Source of the DNA: Cricetomys ansorgei
Taxonomy: Eukaryota; Chordata; Mammalia; Rodentia; Nesomyidae
Reading direction: 5' to 3'
Length of the DNA stretch: 64,000 nucleotides
Assembly (NCBI GenBank): GCA_026225945.1
Contig: JAMJFZ010004031.1
Coordinates: forward strand, 4,644,001 to 4,708,000
A program made the position numbers and the translations under genes. The notes under the pieces were generated by a model. The model was not told where the DNA came from and did no database searches. It saw only the letters and a list, made by a program, of their open reading frames with translations. Positions within the stretch are counted from its first letter, which is position 1. Every line of letters starts with the position of its first letter. Shown in pieces: positions 37,078 to 47,429 of this stretch.

Positions 37078-37375
37078 GTGGCATGTGTATGTGTCTGGGT
37101 ATATGTGGAGGTCAGAGGTCAACACTGGATGACTTCCTTAATCATTCTCCACCTTCGTGTCTGGGACAAGGTCTTTTGCTCAACTGGGAACTTGCCAATT
37201 AGGCTAGATTATCTGGCTGGCAAGCCTCTGTGATCCTCCTGTTTCAGCCTCCCAGCACTGGGATTGCAGGTACATGGCACTTCACCAAGCATTTATGTGG
37301 GTTCTGGGGTTCAAACTCAGGTCATCATATCTGTGTGGCCAGTCCTTTACAGAACTTTCTCCCCAGCTCCAAGAC
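37078..37375 (-). mobile_element. B4 SINE, antisense, nearly full length
   Basis: 'tggaggtcagaggtcaacac', 'tgtgatcctcctgtttcagc', 'ctcccagcactgggattgca', 'ggttctggggttcaaactca' and 'gaactttctccccagctcc' cover both halves of B4. Confidence 0.9.
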
Positions 37376-37845
37376 TCCCTATTTAAAGTGACAGTAACAT
37401 ACCATTTGTCTTAGTTTAACAGATGAGTAAGACCAAACACTATACAATTAGTGTATGATAAACATAAGATAATAATAAGTAATATTTATTACAAGTATTA
37501 TAATAACAATACCAATTATTATTTAAAAATAATAACAATGAACATAAGAACTTTATATATCGTTGATAGAATCTAGATTGGTTCATGCATTTGTAGGGTA
37601 ATGTAACAATAACTACCCAAATTTAAACTGCATTCACTTTACTTTCAGGTTTATTCAGTGTGTATGCTTTCATATTTATGCAGAGGCATAAAACAAAAAC
37701 TTTCCACTTCATGTGTATATGTACATACACATGTAGGACATTGCTGTGATGTTATTTGTAGTGGGAAATAAATATAAAGAATACCTACATGGTTTGCCAT
37801 GAGCATGAGCAAATGTCTGTGCTTCCCAGGTGGGACACCAACAAC

Positions 37846-38165
37846 AAATCAAAGAAATGGTTCCATTCCAGTCCAACTTGGTAGGGCAGTGAATGTATTG
37901 GTCTTACTGAGGGGAAAATAGGTGTCACCAAAAATCCCAGCTAAGCATGGGTGACAACCACCCAAAAGCTGAATAAATGGAAGAAGGACTCCATGTTGTG
38001 TATACCCCACCGTCTTCAGAGACTTAGACAGGTAGTTCAGAATCACATAGAGCTATGGTGGTGAAGGGGTTATAAGAGCCCCCAGAGGCTGGAAGCTCAG
38101 GTGAGGTCTATATGACCCTGCTTCTTTGAGGCAACAGGATGGATCTTGTGAGCGTCCCCTGCTGG
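37846..38165 (+). mobile_element. Unassigned rodent repeat, copy A (see 59455-59915)
   Basis: It aligns by eye with the copy at 59455-59915 in the same direction: 'tccaacttggtagggcagtg', 'tcaccaaaaatcccagct' and 'agcatgggtgacaacc' against 'tccatcttggtgaagcagtg', 'tcgccaaggtcactccagca' and 'gcatgggtggcagctc'. Family not named. Confidence 0.5.
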
Positions 38166-39399
38166 TAGTGCGAGCTCTGAATAAGACAGCAATGGTGGTG
38201 TCGTACCCAGAGGATACCATTCCACATGTGACAGATGCTGGTAATAACCGTCAGTAGTCCGTGTGCTGTGATATTATGTGACAATTAAAATAATAAGAGA
38301 CATGGGTAAAAACTGGCATGTAATGATGTTTATGATATAAGGACAACATAAGCAAGACATAGAGCAAAGTATATATTGTGTTGTTGTGTGTTCATGTGTA
38401 GTCATGGGGACCAGAAGGGAAGGAGCAAGAGCAAAAACAGAGGATGCCGTCACAAAGGAACCGGACACTGTTCAGAGTGGGATCACTTTCAACTATATGT
38501 ACTTTTTACTGTTATGTAGACCTCTAACCTTCTTGTGCTTTTTAAGATTACAGTTGTTTTGGGGGGACAAACATATGATGGTCACATAGAAAAGGATATG
38601 AGAGATGCAGGGAGTGGAGGGAGCACGGGAGGAACGTGATGTCATCAAAACGCACCTCAGGAAAACCTTGTACTGTTGCCTAGTGATGACTATGGTTTTG
38701 AGCCACAGATAATATCTGGTGGAAAGACAGAGCAAAAGTCATTCCATCCCGTAATTGGAGGTGACCAGCCTGCTGCCCTGCATCCTCCCGAGTGACTGCC
38801 TCTGAGGAGGTCCAGGTGAAAAGCTGGTGTTTGGTCAAGCACGAGCAGGTGCTGTACTGGGCTCACATGACCATTTTCCACGCCCAGGCTCAGCCTGCTG
38901 ATGGTCTGTGTTTATTTTAGCGCCCGCAGCAACCTTGCTCCTCAGGCATTCCTGAGCGTGCGGTCATTCCAATGTGCTTTCCACCAGATAGTCCTCACCT
39001 GTGTTGCGTGTGCACAGAGAACAGCAGGCCTTATGGGACCTCGGCTGTGTGGCGGAAATGAAACTTTCTGAAGTACCTCTTTGCAAGTCCCACTGCCATA
39101 CGAAAAGAAAAAAAGACAAAACCACATTAAAATAATAGTTGAGCATTAGTAAAATATGCAAAAGTGACAGGATTTAGCATTCTGTGGAGCTCACCAAGCT
39201 TACTCTTGCACTATGAGTTTGTTGCTTACTCTCATCAGACATTTAGTGCTTGGATTTTGAAACAGAACATGGACTCATAACACTAAGTGACTGTCTGGAA
39301 CAGTCACTCCAGAACTGACAACCCTAAGGAGGCTAACTTACGTGTGACAACAACCATACATACGGTATTATCTCACTGTTCTCAATTTGTAATGTTTTG
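38166..39399. other. Intronic DNA with no recognised feature
   Basis: No exon or repeat recognised. Confidence 0.35.
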
Positions 39400-39472
39400 G
39401 AGTGCTGTGAATTGAACTCAGGGTCATATGTATGCTAGACACACAATGAGGTACACCCCTGCACTCCCACCC
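39400..39472 (-). mobile_element. ID/B-type SINE fragment, antisense
   Basis: 'gaactcagggtcatatgtat' and 'gctagacacacaatgagg' resemble the antisense B-box half of an ID element. Confidence 0.45.
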
Positions 39473-40599
39473 TGATCAGTTACATCAGGATCACAGACAT
39501 GAATGTTCTGTTGAGCCTCTCAGTTTGTTCTAAGGCACCTTGGAAAACTGCTGCTACAGGGGTCTGCACTCTGCAGGCAATGATAAGAGTCTTTGAAAGA
39601 TCATCCCAAATGATTGACAGTGAAAAGCTTATGGAAGGATTTGTGATTCACTCCGAACCCTGACTCCTGTTAGCTGTGTGTGGCAGAGTCCAATCAGGTA
39701 GGTGAGAAGAGTAAATTAAATCGCCTCTGTCAGAGAGACTGGTACAATGCTAAAAGTATGAAGTTGTAGGAAAGAAATCTTTGGATTTCCTCTTCTGAAC
39801 AAATTGAGAATACCAGTAGACAGATCCGAACATATAGGTTGAAAGTAAATGTATGTACATTCTGATGAAGAAATGGATGTATTTCAGTCAAGTAAATATA
39901 TTATTTCTGAAAGTTTAACTCATTTGAAGTACTGCTTTTCATGTTAAAGATAGACTAAGTTTATAACTTTTGTTGCCTTAGGGTGTGCTGGTCATTGTAT
40001 AAAATCAGTGTGTGGAGAGAATTGTTCAAACTCACTTACTCTTTGGATTTAAGCTGCTCCCTCAATCCATTCTCCTTGTCTGTGTAGCATCATAATCTCT
40101 ATTGCTTCCCACTAAACCTCTTGTGTATAAAGTCCTTCCCTAATCATTCACATGCTCATTCGCATGATTATTCATTATTCTCTATTAAACATAAATTTTG
40201 ACCTAATTACTTTCTTATCGTTATAGAAATAATAGCTAACTTACAAACGTAGTCTGTTGCAAGAGTCGATTTGCTTGTTAATTTGTGGGTTTGAAGAGTT
40301 TTTCTTATAGACTCAGTATTTTAAGTTAAGTAAGGCTTCTGAGCCAGCTAAGCACTAGGAGGATGTGTTAGAGGATACAAATGTATGAGTTCCACGGAAA
40401 ACTTGACATTTACTCCTGTAATAGAAAGTAGTGAAGGTAAAGGTTACAGGTGGTAGGGCCTAGAAGTGTAAGAATTGAAATGTACCTGGGAGGTTGACGT
40501 CCACACTAGAGACCTCTTCTGTCATTGCATGGCACGGACACTCTTGAGGGCTAGAAGAATGAAGAGGGGTTCTTGATAGATGGTGGTCATGTGATCTAC

Positions 40600-41132
40600 T
40601 GTAGTGGCACATTTGGAAGAAGTTTTTGTTATTTTGGTTCCTTTAAAAACACAAAATGGCATTTGGATTAGGTTTGTGTGCCCACCCCAGCTGTGGTATA
40701 GTTGTTTACGAGTTGGATTTGGAATGCTTGATGCCGGTGGTTATAATTTGGTTAGGTGCAGTTGTTCTGGCACCTGTAGCTTGTTTGTGGGGTTGGATAC
40801 CGTATGGGTTTATGGGAACTTTTGGCTTAGGGCGTAAAAGGTCCATGTGGACTTTGGTTGGCGGTTCATTGGTTGAGTTGCTGTCATTAGTGTGATAATT
40901 CCTAAGAGAACAAAGGCTGGAGGGATTGAGTTTATAGACCATGAGCTGAGAAGCTAGTCTGACTCACTGTCAGCTAGTCCTCAAGGATAGGACGGCCTGA
41001 AAGAGGCTGTGAACATTTCTCCCTTTCTCTGATTCTATATCAAGACTGCTTATAAAAGTGGTGAAGATTTCTTTCTATCCTTCCTTTCTCTTTCCCTAAA
41101 TCAACGGTAAAACAATGTAGTGTACTGCTACA
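40600..41132 (+). repeat. 5' LTR of the endogenous retrovirus
   Basis: 533 bases from tgtagtgg to gctaca. A TATA-like box (tataaaag) lies at 41051-41058. The start and the last 70 bases recur at 42146-42235. Two short ORFs in the LTR (40604-40837, 40656-40895) are open but match nothing known. Confidence 0.85.
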
Positions 41133-41134
41133 AG

Positions 41135-41155
41135 TGGCATACCAATGTGCGGCTC
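41135..41155 (+). other. Primer-binding-site relic
   Basis: 'tggcataccaatgtgcggct' starts two bases after the LTR end and resembles the site complementary to the 3' end of tRNA-Lys1,2 used by many betaretroviruses, with several differences. Confidence 0.6.
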
Positions 41156-41519
41156 AGGAGAAGGGGCTAGAAAAGAAAAAATGGGAAATTGAATTCAAAT
41201 ATCATGGAGGGAAAGGTGAATGATAAAGGGACAGATACCTTGGTTCAAGAAGCTAGAAAGGTGCTTATTGCGGCTGTGACCACCGGGATAAATCCTAATT
41301 TGTTCCCAGTGGTATTCTTTTCCTACTTTCTCTTTTGACTGTATTTTTTCTCAAAAAAGATTAAGGAAATGGCTAGGCAACTAGAAGAGTTGCAGGAGAA
41401 AACGGGAGGTGCTGAGAGGGGAAAACCAGAGCCAAAGCGAGAATGAAAAAGCCCAAGTATTTTCTTCCTCTTTGGAAAAGATTAAGCAATTGGCGGTCCT
41501 ACTGGCTGTTATGGGAATA

Positions 41520-41975
41520 CCTTTATAAATCAAGACTGACAATGCCCCCGCATATGTCTCCAGTAAAATGAAAAAAAATTTTGCACATTATGGCATAAAG
41601 CATATTACTGGTATACCACACAGTCCTACAGTACAAGCACTTATAGAAAGATCTGATCAGATGTTAAAGGAAATGCTTGAAGGACAAAAAGGAATAACAA
41701 GGACCCCCGAGACAGACTGCACAGTACACTACTAACTTCAAACTTTCTGAATGTTAATGAGACAGGAGCAACAGCGGCTGAAAGACATCGGACCACAGTA
41801 AAAATCTGCAGAAATAAATCAACTCATATATTATAAAGATGTATTCACATCTGAATGGAAAACAGAACAAGTTTTGCACTGGGGCAGGGGGTATGGCCCA
41901 AATTTCCAATGGAAGCGAGAAGTTGTGGGTGCCATCAAAAATGATAAAGATTAGATATGAGCCGGAAGGATCTCA
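41520..41975 (+). pseudogene. Retroviral pol relic: integrase core and C-terminal domain
   Basis: A conceptual frame holds the integrase catalytic region. An Asp codon at 41538 (context KTDNAPAY) and a Glu codon at 41646 (context ALIERSDQ) are 36 codons apart, that is D-35-E, the canonical spacing for retroviral integrases. Downstream, about 41838-41900, are words of the integrase C-terminal domain (YYKDVFTSEW, WGRGYGP). An in-frame stop lies three codons before KTDN, and other stops and shifts follow, so nothing functional can be made. The first catalytic Asp and the zinc-binding domain are absent. Confidence 0.85.
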
Positions 41976-42129
41976 TGGATACTCTGACAGCTGAACCAGG
42001 AACGTGTGACTATGAAAAATAATTTTTGAAGAAAGCTGGTTAGACTATGTTTTGAGTTGGAGGAGTTTTTCATTTAATAAACTACTAAAGTCCAGAGAAA
42101 AGTAATCAATATTTCATAATTTATAACTC

Positions 42130-42145
42130 AGAAAAGAAGGGGGAA
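42130..42145 (+). other. Polypurine tract
   Basis: The 16-base purine run agaaaagaagggggaa directly precedes the 3' LTR start, as expected for plus-strand priming. Confidence 0.85.
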
Positions 42146-42235
42146 TGTAGTGGAACACTTAGAAGAAGTTGTTGTTTCTATCTTTCCTTTCTGTACCCCT
42201 AAATTGAGGGTAAAAGAATATAATGCATTGTTACA
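42146..42235 (+). repeat. 3' LTR, internally deleted
   Basis: 90 bases: the first 30 or so match the start of the 5' LTR and the rest match its last 70 bases, so about 440 bases between, including the TATA box, are missing. Confidence 0.8.
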
Positions 42236-42800
42236 GTCTACCAGTCACACGGGTCACTTTTATGGTCCCAGACATCAACTAAACACTGCCTCCTACTGGA
42301 ATGTGTGGCCACTCTAAGGGGTGTAGTGAAACAGGTGTCAGGTAGATCAAATAAAACTTCAGATATCCTTAATATAGCAGTTTATCATTAAAATTAACAA
42401 GACACTCTTGGATCCCTGTGCTGACCTTACTTAGAGCTAGTAGTCCCGTGACCCTGATTGTCCTGTATTTAGGAAAGTGGAGAAAATAGACCTTTCCCAT
42501 ACGCTTTATGTGCCTGAACAGTATGATAAAGACCAGGTTCAATGCTGTCTTGGTGAATAATATGGCTCCCAACTTGAGCATACAAGATCTGTCCTTTTGG
42601 TTTGTCGGCTGAGAAGTTTACATATGTTATACATTCCATTTCTGCAAGCATTTCGCACTCCTAAGATTCTGCCCCTTTGGAATCTCCAAGTGGATTGGGC
42701 CACCTCCGGCTGTCTCAGTTGTGTTTAATCACATGGCAAGTTCTGTTAGCTGTCAGTGATGTTGATGTTGCTTGTCAGCTCTAGCTGTGTTGTCTTTTTA

Positions 42801-42802
<2 letters not shown>

Positions 42803-42855
<53 letters not shown>
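42803..42855. repeat. (TG)n microsatellite
   Basis: Fifty-three bases of TG. Confidence 0.97.
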
Positions 42856-42857
<2 letters not shown>

Positions 42858-43724
42858 TGTCCTAGAAAATTAAATATTTTCTTTTGGGAGTTTTGGGAAA
42901 CTTGAACTAAAAAGAAAGTTAGTATCCCCCATTTTTTTCCTTTATGAGTGTAGAGGAATCTTTTCATTAATTTCCTTTAGTCCAGTTTTGACTCTAATGT
43001 GAATGCTTTATGTGAACTGGATTTTTCTTGAAACCCTTTTTCCATTCTATGTTAGAATTTAACCTGTTCTTTGTTGGATACTATAAATATAAACTACGTG
43101 AATCTTTAAAACAGGTGTTATTTCAGAAGTAGGATTTAAGGAAAATTTTAAAAGTACTTGTGTTACCCTAGTTTAATAGCTGTCTACCTTATCTCTTAGC
43201 AAGAAATTATAACTGGGCTTTTAAATAGATATAATGTGGCTGTTTGGAGAGAGTGTTTTCACATTGATACCTTAATGTCGTTTTATCCTATTCCAGGATC
43301 TTTGCAACTGTGAATTTGCAATGTCATCAGTACTAGTTGGTGACTGCAGTTCCCTAAGCAGGACTGAGGGTATCTGGTGACTCAGTTTTTCTGGAGCAAA
43401 ATGCAGCATGATGACATCTGACAACTGAAGATTTTAAACATTTAAAAAAAATTTACATGTAAAATAATTCTATTATATTTAGGGCCAAAAATGATTGGCT
43501 GTGAGAAAGATAAAATTTCAAGACTCCAAATTGGAAAATATATATCCTTTACACTTTATGCTCACACACTGGAGAACTGACATAGAAGGAGTGACACCAG
43601 GGTAGAAACGTTTCTGGATACTCAGCTACTGCTCTCACTAATTAACTTTAAACCACAAGTATTTCCTCCAAAATGAGAGATTTGGGGCAATTCTTCATTT
43701 TATTAATAATACTAATAAACAATA

Positions 43725-43830
43725 GTAATGAGACTGGATCTCACTGTGTAGCCAAGGCTCGTCTCTAGTTTACAGCAATCCTCTTGTCTCAGCCCTCCCG
43801 AGTTTTAGGACCGCAGGTATATGTCTTCAT
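43725..43830 (-). mobile_element. B1 SINE, antisense
   Basis: 'gagactggatctcactgtgt', 'agccaaggctcgtctctagt' and 'tcagccctcccgagttttag' mark an antisense B1. Confidence 0.8.
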
Positions 43831-43939
43831 GGCCATTTTTTTTTTTAAATGCTCTTTAAGAACCGGGTAAGAACTAGGAGAGTTTTCATATATCTTCATA
43901 CGTGCTTTTTATTTTTCTCATACATTATTTTTTACATTT

Positions 43940-44092
43940 GTGGGCCTGTGCCATGCCCTATGTGTGGAGGTCAGAGGACAACTTTCAAGAGTTGGTTCTA
44001 ACCTTCCACCATGTGGGCCCTGGGAATCGAACTCAGGCTGTCTGGCTTGGCAGCAGGTATCTTTACTAGCTGAGCCGTCTCACGAGCCTTTC
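43940..44092 (-). mobile_element. B2/B3 SINE, antisense
   Basis: 'gtggaggtcagaggacaact', 'aaccttccaccatgtgggcc', 'ctgggaatcgaactcaggct' and 'agctgagccgtctcacgagc' define it. Confidence 0.85.
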
Positions 44093-45719
44093 TCATACAT
44101 TCTTGGCGATTGACTTTCTCTGTAGTTTTTTTTTTTTTTTTTAGAAGAAAATTTGAAATGATTTTGATTTTTCTCCATAATTAGCTACCCTGAGGACATA
44201 AAGGACTAAATGAGAAATTATTACTGAGTTAACTGTACTCGAAGAGTTTAATCATGGGCATTTTATGCAGGCAAATTCCTCATTGATTTTTGTCTGAAAG
44301 AGTCAAGCCCAACAAAAGGGCATTTGTTCTCTGAGAATAGGAATTAGCTGTATTTGTTTTAAGATTCAGGGCACTCGTCGTGGTACTCTTCAGTGATGTT
44401 TTCAAGTGCCCATACTGTTTGTTACCATCAACATTCATGCACTTTACTACTAAATATCCTTTTTATAGACTTCACAAAAATGCCCCAGCGATGCGATTAG
44501 TCACCCAGTGAAACCTGCTGTCTCTGAGCGAGTCTGGGCATCTGCTCCCAAGTGAGACTTCCTCAGTGTTCAAAATAAATCTTTCAGTCACTTTATGGTA
44601 GTTTTGATGTGCACCATATGGCTTAAGTACACAGAATTTAGGTGTCACATGATGCTTTTCCATGGTGGTTATTCAAATCAGCTTTTTTTTTTTTTGGATT
44701 ATGCTCATTGCTTGTATTTTTAAATCATTTGATTTCCTCATTAATCCTTGTTTGGGATATAATTCCTAGTTTACTTATAAAATAAAATGTGTAAGAAAAA
44801 GGCTTTGAAATTATAGTCTATTTAGTAGATTAGAACTATTTTCGATGATGAGCATTATCGCTGTTTCCCATGATTAATCCTCAAAAGCCCCAAAATAGTC
44901 ATTTATAACTGTGACCACCATGTCTTCCAGATACTATTTGCTTGTTTAGATCCCCTTCTGCTTCACTGTAAGATCATCTGTGCTGTAATATCCCAATGTT
45001 ACTTAGCTGACACCAATGCCTCTGAAAATTAAGTTAGCTTCGTTTTCTATTTAGAAATTACTTTTTAGAAAGATGAGAGTGGTTTTTAAGTAGAATGATT
45101 CAAATTTGATTCTGTTTGCTATCTATTAGATTCAAGAAAGAAAATATTTAGAAATGCAAGGGTTATCTGATACAGTATCCTGCTGCTATCCAATCCAAGC
45201 CATCTTTAAGCAGCTCTGGTCCTTTATTAGTGTTGAGCATTTGCTCGCCTCATTTGAGCTGATCACTGAGGTTCAGGTGTCCCATGAAACACACGCATGG
45301 AACTCTTAACTTGACAACAGGGTTAACATTTCAAGATGACATAGCATGTTCATTTAAGTCAGAGATGAGAAATTCCTGTCTCTCCTTGGCGTTAACTGGC
45401 TCAATGTACAGTGTCCAATCGTTTTCCAGTTATGTTACTTCATCAATAATTTATGGTTTAATTTCTTCATCTTTAAAACAATACCTGCTTTATAAATCAG
45501 TAAAGATGCTATATACATGGCATGGTGTCTATAAAGATAATTTGTAAAATACATAGATAGTATATTACTGATACAGTAGTCAATAAGTTCCAGGCTACTT
45601 TTATGCTATTAATGTTAGATTTTGCCATCACATAATGATGAAGGAAGTCTTGAATAGCAGCATAGGGTGTACTTTACAGAAACACCCACTAAACTCCCTC
45701 ACTGTAGTTTCCTGAGGTC
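44093..45719. other. Repeat-poor AT-rich intronic DNA
   Basis: No SINE or exon recognised apart from T runs at 44127-44142 and 44684-44695. Confidence 0.35.
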
Positions 45720-45870
45720 TTATCATGTACTAACCATAATAAAGTGCTTTGTGCAGTTACATTTAATGTTTAGAAACTAACAGCTCTTAATGAGCAACAA
45801 AGAGAGCAACTGTCTCAAAGTCATAGAGTAAGTGGAAGAAGGAATGGTCTTCCAGGTTTATCTAAGTATA
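45720..45870 (-). mobile_element. MIR SINE, antisense
   Basis: 'ttatcatgtactaaccataa', 'aaagtgctttgtgcagttac' and 'ctgtctcaaagtcatagagt' follow the antisense MIR order ('...caaggtcacacagcta...'). Confidence 0.55.
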
Positions 45871-45890
45871 TTATTAAATCAGTACTGTAC

Positions 45891-46294
45891 TGGCTAGGTT
45901 TATGTTCACTTGACGTAAGCTAGAGTAATCAAAGAGGAAGGAGCCTCAATTAAGAAAATGCCTCCAAAAGATCCAGCTGTAAGGCGTTTTATTAATTAGT
46001 AATCTATGAGGGAGGCCCAGCCCATTGTGGGTGGTGCCATCCCTGAGCTGGTGGTCCCGAGTTCTATAAGAAAGAAGGCTGAGCAAGCTATGGGGAGTAA
46101 GCCAATAAACAGCACCCTTCCATGGCCTCTGTATCAGCCTGTGTCTCCAGGTTCCTGCCCTTCATGAGTTCCTGCCTTCACTGCTTTTGATGATGAACTG
46201 TTATATGGAACTGTAAATGGGATTAAACCCTTTCCTTCCCATGTTTCTTTGGTCATGGTGTTTCATCACAGCAATAGCAACCCTAACTGAGACA
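45891..46294 (+). mobile_element. Solo LTR-like rodent repeat
   Basis: The 404-base unit begins TGG and ends ACA, flanked by tgtac (45886-45890) and agtac (46295-46299), a four-of-five target duplication. It contains 'gcccattgtgggtggtgcca', 'gttctataagaaagaaggct', 'ggtcatggtgtttcatcaca' and 'gcaatagcaaccctaactg'. It is a common rodent family; I could not name the subfamily. Confidence 0.7.
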
Positions 46295-46307
46295 AGTACC
46301 TAGGGGC

Positions 46308-46512
46308 CAGGCGGGGTTGATACACACTTTTGAATCCAAACACTGCCGAGGCAGAGGCAGAGGCAGAGGGAGAGGAGAGGCAGAGGCAGAGGCAGAGGCA
46401 GAGGCAGAGGCAGAGGCAGAGGCAGAGGCAGAGGCAGAGGCAGAGGCAGATATATCTTTCTCAGTTCAAGGCCAGCCAGGGCTATCTAAATAAGACTCTG
46501 TCTCCCAAAACA
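46308..46512 (+). mobile_element. B1 SINE with internal hexamer expansion
   Basis: The B1 left part ('gccaggcggggttgatacac') and right part ('agttcaaggccagccagggc', 'taagactctgtctccc') flank a long GGCAGA array where the element normally has 'gaggcagaggcagg'. Confidence 0.9.
46348..46450. repeat. (GGCAGA)n minisatellite inside the B1
   Basis: About 103 bases of hexamer with one GGGAGAGGAGA interruption near its left end. The 70-codon ORF over it is a repeat translation. Confidence 0.95.
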
Positions 46513-47250
46513 AGAATTGCAAACCATATATTAAAAATATGAAAGGGGGTATGAAGCAGTCTCTGAGACTCCAGATAATGGTACCAGGACAAGAAATTTT
46601 AATGAGAGGTGTTGTCACACCACTCTTTTTCGGCAAACTTGGATTTTGTACTTGTAGTAAAGGGAAGTTGAGGATGTTGCTATGGAGATAGAGTGTTTAA
46701 GATGACAATAATCTCGTCTACAAGAAGACAAAAGCGGGAGCCAGGAATTTGCTCTAGCAAGACAGAAGCAGCTCTGGCTTGCAGACCTCACTCTCAGAGC
46801 ACTGTGCATCTTCAGCGAGGCAGTAAGAAAATGTGCTCTTGTCTGCATTTCCCCACTACCGTTTTTAAATACGCTCAGAATTATCCAAGGTTCTTGGACT
46901 GAAACATCTCAAAAGTTGGAGCACAGTTATTGCTCTCAAATGCCTTACATATTATTCTTTCACCCTTTTTCAAACAATTTGAATAATGTATTTTTTGGTT
47001 AAATTTATGTGCCTCCACTTGTCAATTCTGTACCATTTCGTTTCAATTTCACGCTGCACAGCAGTGTGAAACTGACAGTCAGAGCTAGAGAAATAGAGAA
47101 CATCGTGTCTACATACCAAATTTATGGTGAAAAAGCCAACACCTACATTTACAGCATGCAGGAAAAAATGTCTAAAAATGGTTTTCTCATGTATGTGTAT
47201 CTCCCGAAGGAAACAATGTTTGTGCATATACATACATGTACTTATATGCA
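46513..47250. other. Intronic DNA with no recognised feature
   Basis: No repeat or exon recognised. Confidence 0.35.
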
Positions 47251-47257
47251 CATTAAT

Positions 47258-47261
<4 letters not shown>

Positions 47262-47300
<39 letters not shown>
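47262..47300. repeat. (AT)n microsatellite
   Basis: About 39 bases of alternating AT. Confidence 0.95.
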
Positions 47301-47303
<3 letters not shown>

Positions 47304-47429
47304 TAATTTTAAGGTATTTAGGTCTTTTGTTACTGACTGACTACACAAAATATGTCACAGAATATTTGGTTAAAGCAGTATTTTCATTTGCAATTAACCT
47401 TTTCACTGGAAATTTACAACTCTTCTAGG

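Larger units (their letters stand above)
40600..42235 (+). mobile_element. Class II (betaretrovirus-like) endogenous retrovirus, internally deleted
   Basis: The unit starts with TG and ends with CA, and is flanked by the imperfect 6-base duplication atctac (40594-40599) and gtctac (42236-42241). It has a 5' LTR (40600-41132), a primer-binding-site relic, about 1 kb of internal DNA, a polypurine tract and a short 3' LTR. The only recognised gene part is the end of pol (integrase). gag, protease, reverse transcriptase and env are missing or unrecognisable. Class II is inferred from the 6-base duplication, the Lys-type primer site and the integrase words. The element is defective: stops, deletions and a 3' LTR without most of U3. 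Confidence 0.85.

Noticed and set aside
41133..41500. Possible gag remnant after the primer-binding site
   Set aside because: The segment has no recognisable matrix, capsid or zinc-knuckle motif; it is left as retroviral leader or unassigned.
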